In this document: piece by piece, positions 1 to 5,864 of the stretch
Numbering within the stretch: position 1 is the stretch's first letter
Layout of the letters: each line of letters starts with the position of its first letter
Assembly: GCA_017413305.1 (NCBI GenBank)
Contig: JAFPUA010000084.1
Span: 1-15,496, forward strand
Length of the DNA stretch: 15,496 nucleotides
DNA from: Candidatus Ruminimicrobiellum caprinum
Lineage (GTDB): Bacteria; Elusimicrobiota; Endomicrobiia; Endomicrobiales; Endomicrobiaceae
Reading direction: 5' to 3'
Notes under the pieces: model-generated
The model's input: the letters and a program-made list of their open reading frames with translations, nothing else
What the model was told of the DNA's origin: nothing
Database searches by the model: none
Position numbers and translations under genes: made by a program

Positions 1-18
1 AAAACCTCCAAAAAACAC

Positions 19-47
19 TTGACAAAACACTATTTATGTAATATAAT
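19..47 (+). promoter_or_regulatory. Consensus sigma-70 promoter of the pilin gene
   Basis: A perfect -35 box TTGACA (19-24) and a perfect -10 box TATAAT (42-47) are separated by 17 bases, the optimal spacing. Transcription would start near position 54, which gives a leader of about 210 nt before the prepilin gene at 265. No other gene starts in between. Confidence 0.8.
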
Positions 48-55
48 TAACATAT

Positions 56-194
56 AAGCATATATTTAACATAAATTAAATGCTTTACAAATAAAAATTT
101 AAACAACTACAGCATATTAGCGAAAATATTCGCTAAACACACAAAAGCAACAGTTGTTTTAGAAAACTGCCGGTTCTTGGCGGTATCGGCAGTT
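56..194 (+). promoter_or_regulatory. Structured 5' leader upstream of the prepilin gene
   Basis: Several complementary segments follow the predicted transcription start. AAGCAT 56-61 pairs with ATGCTT 80-85. AAACAACT 101-108 pairs with AGTTGTTT 152-159 and encloses the hairpin TTAGCGAA 117-124 / TTCGCTAA 129-136 with a 4-nt loop. AACTGCCG 165-172 pairs with CGGCAGTT 187-194 across a 14-nt loop. The arrangement, one closed multi-stem domain plus a second stem, resembles a cis-regulatory RNA or a small RNA. It does not match the c-di-GMP-I, preQ1 or TPP consensus as I know them. The rest of the leader, 195-251, is AT-rich with nothing I recognise. Its function is unknown. Confidence 0.45.
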
Positions 195-264
195 AACATA
201 ATAAATAGTATTTTATCATATTTTAATAAAAAATTAAAGCAAAAATTTGCCGGGAGGTTTATTT

Positions 265-741
265 ATGAACATAAAAAATCATTACAAAGCTAAAGGTTTT
301 ACTTTAACAGAAGTTATAATAACAATGATATTAGTTATTATTTTGTCTCTTGTAGCAATGCCACTTTATAAAGGAAGATACTCAAATTATGCAAAAATTG
401 CCGAAGGATATGCCCTTCTTGGCACAATTAGAGAAGCTCAGTTTAATTATTATAATGAATACGGATATTTTTTAAGACAAAATAATTCTTTTGGATCTGG
501 ATCAGAAGAATCTAGTCAGGTATCAACAATCTATGATCCTGTATTAGGTATAAGCGCATCAAACAATAGATATTTTACATCATTTAAGTATGCAACTTGG
601 TCTTCAGGAGATACGCACTTTAAGGTAGGCTTTTATGCAGTGGTATTTAGTGCAAAAGCAGGAACAATAGAACAAACTTTTAACATAACAAAAAGATTTA
701 GTCCTGTGGTACGAAACGCAAGTACAGATTTATCTATTTAA
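265..741 (+). CDS. Type IV prepilin-like protein (PilE/pseudopilin family)
   Basis: This is a 158-residue protein with a class IVa prepilin N-terminus. An 11-residue basic leader ends in KAKG and is followed by FTLTEVIITMILVIILSLVAMP. The predicted prepilin-peptidase cut is Gly11/Phe12, the mature protein starts with Phe, and Glu is at position +5, as needed for pilus assembly. The hydrophobic helix (about residues 12-34) serves as membrane anchor and assembly core. The remaining ~120 residues would be the globular head; they are rich in Tyr, Phe and Ser and have no cysteine pair. I chose the ATG at 265 because GGGAGG at 252-257 sits 7 bases upstream; an in-frame TTG at 247 lies before that site and is unlikely. 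The gene stands alone, with no pilus assembly genes in view, so it could be a major or minor pilin or a secretion pseudopilin. Confidence 0.85.
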   Translation: MNIKNHYKAKGFTLTEVIITMILVIILSLVAMPLYKGRYSNYAKIAEGYALLGTIREAQFNYYNEYGYFLRQNNSFGSGSEESSQVSTIYDPVLGISASNNRYFTSFKYATWSSGDTHFKVGFYAVVFSAKAGTIEQTFNITKRFSPVVRNASTDLSI

Positions 742-772
742 TTTTCGGATCGTAACATAGCAACGATCTGAG

Positions 773-803
773 AAAAAGAGCAGAGTTTTCTCTGCTCTTT
801 TTT
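773..803. terminator. Bidirectional rho-independent terminator
   Basis: A 13-bp perfect stem (773-785 with 790-802) has a TTTT loop. It is A-rich on the left and T-rich on the right, so it works in both directions. It lies between two convergent genes, the prepilin (stop at 741) and the Bro-N pseudogene (stop at 814). A smaller hairpin, GATCGT/ACGATC, lies just before it at about 748-769. Confidence 0.88.
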
Positions 804-813
804 ATTTTTTCTG

Positions 814-1640
814 TTAATTTTTAATTTTTTTATTTGGAAGGAAATTTTTGTTGGTTATAACTTTTTGTCCTGTTCTGTTTTCAAAATCTATTCTTGCTCT
901 TTTTGCAATTTTGCCACCCTCTTTACCTGCTCTTTTATTTTCTTCCAGTCCTGTAGCGTTAACACTCTGTGCTATACCTCTGGTGGAAAGTTCTGCAAGA
1001 GCAGTAAATATAAGTTCAGCTTCGCTCATATGATCTCGCAAATTTTGAGACTTTAAACCTTTTAAATTTTTATGTTCTTTTACGGATAAATCGCTCCATT
1101 CTTGATGAATTATATTTGTTAGAATTGCAAACTCTTCTTCTTTTGTTATCTCATGGTCTTTCCAATAATCTGTTAATTTATTTCTTGTTTCCTGTCCCAT
1201 CATTCTTTGCTGTATCCATTTTTCGGAACGACCTAATTTTTATAAGTTTCTCTTGCTCTGTCAATTGCAGTTGATGGGTCTGCCATTTCTTTCATTCTTT
1301 CATAGCCTGTTTTTGCCAGCCACTGTTTTACGGGCTCTGCCTTCGGACTGGGAACAGATTGAACTATACGTAACATAGTTTCTGCATCTGCACAATCAGT
1401 TTCTCTTAATTTACCATCTGAAGCCATCATTTTCAACTGGTGACAATTTGTCACCGTTTGACTCGAACCCTCTTCACGCAATCTTTGTGCTAATTTATTC
1501 CAATACTTTCTTGCTCCTTGATAATCTTTTTCAATCAAAACAGCAACGACATCCACTACAGAAAAATACCATTTTTCTTTTTCTTCATCGTACAAAGAAC
1601 GAATTTTACTCTGTTCGAAAAGTTTGATTTCTTTTTTCAT
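814..1640 (-). pseudogene. Bro-N / DinD-like protein gene split by a one-base frameshift
   Basis: Two adjacent minus-strand frames together make one typical protein of this family. The upstream part begins at ATG 1640, preceded by GAGG with a 6-base gap, and encodes 135 residues: a Bro-N-like DNA-binding domain (WYFSVVDVVAVL, then KYWNKLAQRL) and SVPSPKAEPVKQWLAKTGYER, ending ARETYKN before a TAG at 1233-1235. Adding one base to the run of five T at 1237-1241 (A on the coding strand) restores reading through KLGRSEKWIQQRMMGQETRNK into the downstream frame. That frame holds the DinD-like C-terminal part (LKGLKSQNLRDHM...ELIFTALAE, then GGKIAKRAR). The repaired protein would have 275 residues, close to the length of E. 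coli DinD. Family members are phage antirepressor-like or DNA-damage-inducible proteins. The break may be a real mutation, a sequencing error in a homopolymer, or, less likely, recoding. Confidence 0.82.
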
Positions 1641-1673
1641 AATATACCTCAAGTGCTTATAATCGTTTATAAT

Positions 1674-1702
1674 ATTATACAAAATTATGATTTAAAATGC
1701 AA
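1674..1702 (-). promoter_or_regulatory. Promoter of the Bro-N/DinD-like gene
   Basis: Read on the minus strand, TTGCAT (1697-1702) and TATAAT (1674-1679) are 17 bases apart. Transcription would begin about 30 bases before the ATG at 1640. The start region carries the repeated motif TTATAAT/TTTATAAT (about 1657-1673), which could be an operator; that part is a guess. A plus-strand TATAAT at 1716-1721 points the other way but has no good -35 box. Confidence 0.6.
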
Positions 1703-1784
1703 TACAAAATATCTATATAATACAAAGATAGGTAAAATTTAGAAGAGATAGAATGACCGAAGAAAAGAAAGTCAAAACAACAAA

Positions 1785-1990
1785 GAAGAAATTTTCTTTT
1801 TTGAAGAGCCTCAGGCACTGCTTATGAGTGCAATATTTTTCAGGCAAGAATCAGTTAAGTAGAGATTCTTAGGGCGACAATGTTCGTGGCTCTTTCCGTC
1901 TTCCGCTAGACGTTAGGAAAGAGCAGTTGGAGCCCGGCTTGAAAAATATAAACGAATAGTGCCAGCTCAAAAAAAAAGTAAAATTTCTTC
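1785..1990. repeat. Long copy of a palindromic MITE-like element with internal RNA-like arms
   Basis: The terminal inverted repeats GAAGAAATTTT (1785-1795) and AAAATTTCTTC (1980-1990) are perfect, followed by T-rich/A-rich arms. Nested inside are GAGC 1806-1809/GCTC 1965-1968, GGCACT 1814-1819/AGTGCC 1958-1963 and ATATTTTTC 1833-1841/GAAAAATAT 1941-1949. The core holds the hairpin AAGAATC 1846-1852/GATTCTT 1864-1870 and an arm GGGC-GA-CAA 1872-1880/TTG-GA-GCCC 1927-1935 (tandem GA mismatch) leading to GCTCTTTCC 1889-1897/GGAAAGAGC 1916-1924, capped by GTCT/AGAC. A second, shorter copy is at 3502-3602. A 10-bp direct repeat GAGATAGAAT (1745-1754 and 1994-2003) brackets this copy, but not flush with its left end. 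No transposase gene is present. The rest of the gene-free stretch 1703-2020 holds nothing else I can name. Confidence 0.75.
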
Positions 1991-2020
1991 AATGAGATAG
2001 AATATATATCAATAAACACA

Positions 2021-2062
2021 GAAAAAACAGCAAAGCATATATCAACGCTTTGCTGTTTTTTC
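2021..2062. terminator. Terminator downstream of lysC
   Basis: A 16-bp perfect stem (2021-2036 with 2047-2062) encloses a 10-base loop. On the minus strand it begins 15 bases after the lysC stop and ends in a T run. The symmetric A/T flanks would also stop transcription coming from the left. Confidence 0.88.
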
Positions 2063-2077
2063 GTTACATAATGAAAC

Positions 2078-2557
2078 TTATTTTTTGTTTAATTTAAATC
2101 CCTTATGAAGTTCATTAACAGCTTTATTAAGGTCTTCTGAATCAATAACGCAGGAAACTTTTATTTCACTGGTTGAAATCATTTCGATATTTATTTTGTT
2201 CTTTGCCAAAATTTCAAACATTTTGGAAGCAACACCTGCATGGCTCTTCATACCGACACCGACAACAGAAACTTTTGCGACATGTTCATCGCAAGTTACG
2301 GACTGAGCTTTTAACTCTTTTGCAAGTTCATCAACTTTCTGCTGAGTTCTCTTCATATCAACTTTGCTGACTGTAAAAGAAATATCATTTTTCTTATCAA
2401 GAGCAGCAGACTGAATAATCATATCTACATTTATTCCCAACTTTGCAATTGAACTGAATATTTTTGCTGCCATACCGGGAATATCCGGTAAATCTATCAA
2501 AGAAAATTTTACTTGATTTTTATCAAAAGTTACTGCAGATACCATTAAATCTTCCAT
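2078..2557 (-). CDS. Nested aspartokinase regulatory (beta) subunit, internal start of lysC
   Basis: Inside lysC and in the same frame, the ATG at codon 251 (2555-2557) is preceded by AGGGAG (2565-2570) with a 7-base A-rich gap. This is a stronger ribosome-binding site than most genes in the window have. Translation would give 159 residues made up almost entirely of the two ACT domains. B. subtilis LysC and Corynebacterium LysC are known to make an alpha2-beta2 enzyme in this way, with beta starting near residue 246-250 and about 160-172 residues long. The match in position, length and signal supports the same arrangement here. That it is expressed is inference. Confidence 0.6.
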   Translation of the reverse strand: MEDLMVSAVTFDKNQVKFSLIDLPDIPGMAAKIFSSIAKLGINVDMIIQSAALDKKNDISFTVSKVDMKRTQQKVDELAKELKAQSVTCDEHVAKVSVVGVGMKSHAGVASKMFEILAKNKINIEMISTSEIKVSCVIDSEDLNKAVNELHKGFKLNKK

Positions 2558-3307
2558 TTTTTTTCTCCCTATTTTTTCTTCACTTACTATATATGTTCCT
2601 TCTTTTTCAGAAAATGTTGATCTTGCGTGAATTTCTATTCCGAACTTTTTGGCAACTTCAATACTTCTGGTCTGCATAACCTGTGCACCTGAACCTGCCA
2701 TTTCAAGCATTTCTTCATAAGAAATTAAATCTATTTTTCTTGCATCTTTTACTACTCTGGGATCCGTAGTAAAAATACCTTCTACATCGCTGTAAATTTC
2801 GCAAAGATTTGCTTTAAGCTTTGCAGCAAGTGCCACAGCCGTAAGGTCTGAACCGCCTCTGCCTAAAGTGGTAATATCACCTATTTTGTTCATTCCTTGG
2901 AAACCTGCAACTACAACAATGTTACCATCTTTAAGTAAAGAATTTATTTTCTTTGTATCAATATCTTTTACTCTTGCTCTGGTATAATCATCGTCGGTAG
3001 CAACTCCTGCTTGGAACCCGGTTAAAGAAATTGCTTTATGTCCCTGAGCCTGTATAGCCATTGCCAAAAGAGATATCGACATTTGCTCGCCTGTAGCAAG
3101 AAGCATATCCATTTCTCTCGGGTTAGGATCTGTAGTAATTTCTTCACATCTTGTAATTAAATCATCGGTAGTATCACCTGGAGCTGATACAACTACCACA
3201 ATTTTGTTTCCGCCTTTTTTTCTGGCGATAACTTTGTTTGCGACATGTTTTAATTTGTCGGTGTCGGCGACGGATGAACCGCCGAATTTCATAACAATTA
3301 GAGCCAT
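2078..3307 (-). CDS. lysC: Aspartate kinase (aspartokinase, ACT-domain type)
   Basis: This enzyme phosphorylates L-aspartate with ATP, the first step towards lysine, threonine and methionine. The 409 residues match the usual size of the monofunctional Gram-positive/Corynebacterium type. The catalytic amino-acid kinase domain covers about 1-245: MKFGGSSV at 6-13 (nucleotide and substrate loop), LLATGEQMS at 69-77, GRGGSD at 149-154 and FTTDPR at 179-184. Two ACT domains follow, at about 263-335 (FSLIDLPDIPGMAAKIF) and 345-405 (VSVVGVGMKSHAGVASKMF); in this family they bind lysine and/or threonine for feedback inhibition. The start has AGGAG 7 bases upstream. A terminator follows directly. Upstream, 352 bases holding two repeat modules separate it from thrB. 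An internal start at residue 251 probably yields a separate regulatory subunit. No lysine riboswitch was found. Confidence 0.96.
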   Translation of the reverse strand: MALIVMKFGGSSVADTDKLKHVANKVIARKKGGNKIVVVVSAPGDTTDDLITRCEEITTDPNPREMDMLLATGEQMSISLLAMAIQAQGHKAISLTGFQAGVATDDDYTRARVKDIDTKKINSLLKDGNIVVVAGFQGMNKIGDITTLGRGGSDLTAVALAAKLKANLCEIYSDVEGIFTTDPRVVKDARKIDLISYEEMLEMAGSGAQVMQTRSIEVAKKFGIEIHARSTFSEKEGTYIVSEEKIGRKKMEDLMVSAVTFDKNQVKFSLIDLPDIPGMAAKIFSSIAKLGINVDMIIQSAALDKKNDISFTVSKVDMKRTQQKVDELAKELKAQSVTCDEHVAKVSVVGVGMKSHAGVASKMFEILAKNKINIEMISTSEIKVSCVIDSEDLNKAVNELHKGFKLNKK

Positions 3308-3332
3308 TTCTTTTCTCCTATTTACTTATAGC

Positions 3333-3470
3333 GACCGCACATTTTGGACTGCGCCATTACATTTGGCTCCCTTATGTGCTCGCCGCACCGCTACACTTCC
3401 TGCACACCGCACTCGCCAAATGCTTCGGCTCGTCTCAAACTTTGCGGTCTTGGAAATCGCTTCGCGATTT
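3333..3470. repeat. GC-rich palindromic module upstream of lysC
   Basis: This non-coding stretch between thrB and lysC is about 58% G+C (my count for 3331-3450), clearly above its AT-rich surroundings. It is built of nested inverted repeats: GACCGCA 3333-3339/TGCGGTC 3443-3449 outside, CATTTGGC 3360-3367/GCCAAATG 3415-3422 inside, GTGC 3376-3379/GCAC 3385-3388 as an inner hairpin, and a separate hairpin AAATCGC/GCGATTT with a TTC loop at 3454-3470. On the minus strand one frame is open for about 45 codons through the whole module without an ATG, as in palindromic elements that can sit inside genes. I read it as a dispersed repeat or structured RNA; no second copy is in the window. Confidence 0.45.
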
Positions 3471-3501
3471 ATTGTGTTTTATAAAAATTTAACGACATTA
3501 A

Positions 3502-3602
3502 GGAAGAAATTTTCTTTTTTGAAGCACCTCAGGCACTGCTTATGAGTACAATATTTTTATAAACGAATAGTGCCAGTGCAAAAAAAAGTAAAATCTTCTT
3601 CC
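3502..3602. repeat. Short copy of the palindromic MITE-like element
   Basis: This matches both outer parts of the element at 1785-1990 but lacks 107 internal bases (1841-1947 of the long copy). The ends are inverted: GGAAGAA at 3502-3508 against TTCTTCC at 3596-3602, then T-rich/A-rich arms. The inner stems are GCAC 3524-3527/GTGC 3576-3579 and GGCACT 3532-3537/AGTGCC 3569-3574. Where the copies differ in the first of these stems, both strands have changed so that pairing is kept. As a long hairpin with T-rich ends 58 bases after the thrB stop, it may also serve as the thrB terminator. The bases 3603-3659 between it and thrB hold nothing I recognise. Confidence 0.72.
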
Positions 3603-3659
3603 GTTACTTGAGCAAACGAGAACACTATTTCTCTTTTTGCGTCGCCAAATTCAATGAAC

Positions 3660-4592
3660 TTAATAAATTAAGCCTTTTGTGTCAAAATCTAAAATAAAAA
3701 GTTTTGTAGGAACTGTTTCCTTTTTCCAAACTTTTGCCATAACTTTCGATATATCTTTAGCTTTTGCAGAATTACAGAAAGCTATCATAGAAGGACCTGA
3801 ACCCGACAAACAAGCACCGTAAGCACCGGCTTCAATTGCCGATGAAATCAGTTCCTGCATAACGGGAATTAACTTTGCCCTGTAAGGCTGATGAAGTTTA
3901 TCCTGCATAGCTTTTCGCAAAAGTGTAACATCTCCGGTACAAAATGCTTTCGTTAATAAAGCAATTCTTGCACCGTTAAAAACTATATCTTTTCTGTCAT
4001 ACTTTTCAGGTAAAATATTTCTGGAGCGTTCAGTCGCCAGCTCGAACCCCGGAGTACAAACAACAGCTTTCATTTTAAGCGTAGGCAGTTTTACTATTTC
4101 AAAATTTCCGTTATCATCTCTGACGGAAACACATACTCCACCGTAAAAAGCAGGAACAATATTATCTGGATGTCCTTCCAATTTTATACCGATTTTCAAC
4201 ATTTCCTCTTTGGAAAGTTTGTTTCCGCAGATTTTGTTTGCGGCAACAATTCCTGCAGCGCGTGCAGCGGAAGAAGATCCTAACCCCGAACTTAACGGAA
4301 TGTTGTTAGTCAACTTAATATTAAAACTTTTTAAAGTATATTTATCTTCAACGCCAAGCTCTTCAAATACTGCTAACATTGCTTTCCACAAAATATTTCT
4401 TTCATCTTTTGGAAGAATTTTTCTACCTTCGCCGGCAACAACAAACTTTGCTTTTTTAGGATCTGTTGCCAAAGATACTTCCAGCTCGTTATACAGAGAT
4501 AACGCCGCACCAAAGATATCAAAACCCGGTCCTAAATTTGCCGTAGTGGCAGGAACTTTAACTTTTATTGTTTTACTCATATCATTTTTCAT
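3660..4592 (-). CDS. thrB: Homoserine kinase (GHMP family)
   Basis: The enzyme transfers phosphate from ATP to L-homoserine, the step before threonine synthase, in the cytoplasm. The protein is 310 residues, the usual length. GHMP-kinase features are clear: the N-terminal KVPATTANLGPGFDIFG (12-28), the ATP-binding glycine-rich loop PLSSGLGSSSAA (99-110) and the C-terminal motif GACLSGSGPSMIAF (about 259-272). The ATG at 4592 overlaps the thiC stop as ATGA, and GAGGG lies about 8 bases upstream inside thiC, so translation is probably coupled to thiC. A second ATG at codon 5 has no such site. It is the last gene of a thiE-thiC-thrB transcript; lysC, another gene of the same pathway, comes 352 bases later. 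Confidence 0.95.
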   Translation of the reverse strand: MKNDMSKTIKVKVPATTANLGPGFDIFGAALSLYNELEVSLATDPKKAKFVVAGEGRKILPKDERNILWKAMLAVFEELGVEDKYTLKSFNIKLTNNIPLSSGLGSSSAARAAGIVAANKICGNKLSKEEMLKIGIKLEGHPDNIVPAFYGGVCVSVRDDNGNFEIVKLPTLKMKAVVCTPGFELATERSRNILPEKYDRKDIVFNGARIALLTKAFCTGDVTLLRKAMQDKLHQPYRAKLIPVMQELISSAIEAGAYGACLSGSGPSMIAFCNSAKAKDISKVMAKVWKKETVPTKLFILDFDTKGLIY

Positions 4593-5860
4593 TCTTCATC
4601 CCTCATAGAACAAAATTCACCGCACATAGAACATGTATCTTTCAAGTTCGGAGCAATCTTTGCTCTTTCCTCGTCGAACTTTATCGGGTCTATACAATAT
4701 TCTCTCTGTTTTTCCCAATTTCTTTCTTTTCTGTATTTAGACATCATATAATCTTGTTCTCTTGCACCTTTAACATTTTTTACAATATCTGCAGCATGTG
4801 CAGAAATTTTCGATGCAATTACACCTTCTTTTACATCATTGATATCAGGCAGTCTTAAATGTTCCGCAGGCGTTACATAACATATAAAATCCACACCGTA
4901 ACTTGCTGCCATTGCACCACCTATTGCGGATGTTATATGGTCGTATCCCGGCGCAATATCGGTAACAAGAGGTCCTAAGAAATATAACGGTGAATTGTGT
5001 GTCATCCTTTTAGCAAGAAGAACATTTGCCTGTACCTGATCAAGAGGAATATGTCCCGGACCTTCTATCATCACCTGTACACCTTCTTTTCTGGCTCTGA
5101 GCGCTAACTCTCCCAAAATAGAAAGCTCAGCTATCTGAGGGCCATCTGTAGCATCAGGTGTTCCTCCCGGACGGAACCCGTCTCCCAAACTTAAAGTGAC
5201 ATCATATTTTTTTGCTATTTTTAAAAGTCTGTCGTACTGTTCGTAATAAGGATTTTCTTTTTTGTTGGCTCTTATCCATTTAGCTAAGAACGAACCTCCG
5301 CGGCTGACAACACCCATAAGACGAGGTTGTCTGTCAAGCATGGAAACAGTTTCCATATTTACACCGCAATGTATCGTCATAAAATCCACACCCTGTTCAG
5401 CCTGTTCCTCTATAACATCAAACATAAGTTCGCTGTCCATCTGCGAGATTTTTTTCTTTCCGCCTCTGACAGTTTCGCAGGCTACCTGATAAATAGGAAC
5501 TGTTCCTACTTGAACAGGACACTGTGCCAAAATTTCTTTTCTCATTTCGGTCAAGTTTCCGCCTGTAGATAAATCCATTATAGCATCGGCGCCGTATTTA
5601 ACGGCAATATTCATTTTTTCAAGTTCTTCTTTTATATTTATGTGGTCGGGTGATGTCCCGAGATTTGCATTAATTTTTGTTTTAAGCCCTGCACCTATAG
5701 CGCGCGGCATTTTCTGTATTCTGTTAACATTTTTAGGTATAACAATACTTCCTTCAGCAATACCCTTTATGATAAAATCTGTAGAAAGTTGTTCGTATTT
5801 TGCAACTTCTTCAATCAGTTTTGACACTTCATTGTTTCTTGCTTGATCCATTAAAGTCAT
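4589..5860 (-). CDS. thiC: Phosphomethylpyrimidine synthase (HMP-P synthase), short form
   Basis: This radical-SAM enzyme converts 5-aminoimidazole ribotide to the thiamine pyrimidine HMP-P. The 423 residues are the short form without the N-terminal extension seen in proteobacterial and plant ThiC. Conserved blocks include ANLGTSPDH (65-73), KYGADAIMDLSTGG (88-101), CPVQVGTVPIYQ (114-125), RGGSFLAKW, GDGFRPGGTPDATD, EGPGHIPLDQ and FLGPLVTDIAPGYDHI. The C-terminal cluster motif is CSMCGEFC (C410, C413, C417), spaced CX2CX3C rather than the CX2CX4C of the long form; I believe this is common in short ThiC. The start has AAAGGA 7 bases upstream, and thiE ends 4 bases before it. The downstream thrB overlaps by 4 bases. 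Confidence 0.97.
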   Translation of the reverse strand: MTLMDQARNNEVSKLIEEVAKYEQLSTDFIIKGIAEGSIVIPKNVNRIQKMPRAIGAGLKTKINANLGTSPDHINIKEELEKMNIAVKYGADAIMDLSTGGNLTEMRKEILAQCPVQVGTVPIYQVACETVRGGKKKISQMDSELMFDVIEEQAEQGVDFMTIHCGVNMETVSMLDRQPRLMGVVSRGGSFLAKWIRANKKENPYYEQYDRLLKIAKKYDVTLSLGDGFRPGGTPDATDGPQIAELSILGELALRARKEGVQVMIEGPGHIPLDQVQANVLLAKRMTHNSPLYFLGPLVTDIAPGYDHITSAIGGAMAASYGVDFICYVTPAEHLRLPDINDVKEGVIASKISAHAADIVKNVKGAREQDYMMSKYRKERNWEKQREYCIDPIKFDEERAKIAPNLKDTCSMCGEFCSMRDEE

Positions 5861-5864
5861 AATT

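Noticed and set aside
54..264. c-di-GMP-I riboswitch before the pilin gene
   Set aside because: The conserved GGGCAAACC and GGGACGCAAAGCC-like segments are not found, so only an unnamed structured leader is reported.
1841..1947. tRNA-like fold in the core of the long element
   Set aside because: No acceptor/T-loop pattern (GTTCGA-type loop with a 5-bp stem at the right distance, paired 7-bp ends) can be made.
1875..1956. Short frame in the long element (GDNVRGSFRLPLDVRKEQ...)
   Set aside because: It is preceded directly by a stop, has no start codon or ribosome-binding site, and follows the palindromic arms; it is likely incidental.
3308..3500. Lysine riboswitch (L-box) in the lysC leader
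   Set aside because: GCCGAAG occurs on the minus strand, but the other conserved segments and their order are missing; the palindromic-module explanation fits better.
3204..3545. 113-codon plus-strand frame across the lysC start and both repeat modules
   Set aside because: It lies partly antisense to lysC, has no ribosome-binding site, and its composition follows the repeats rather than a gene.
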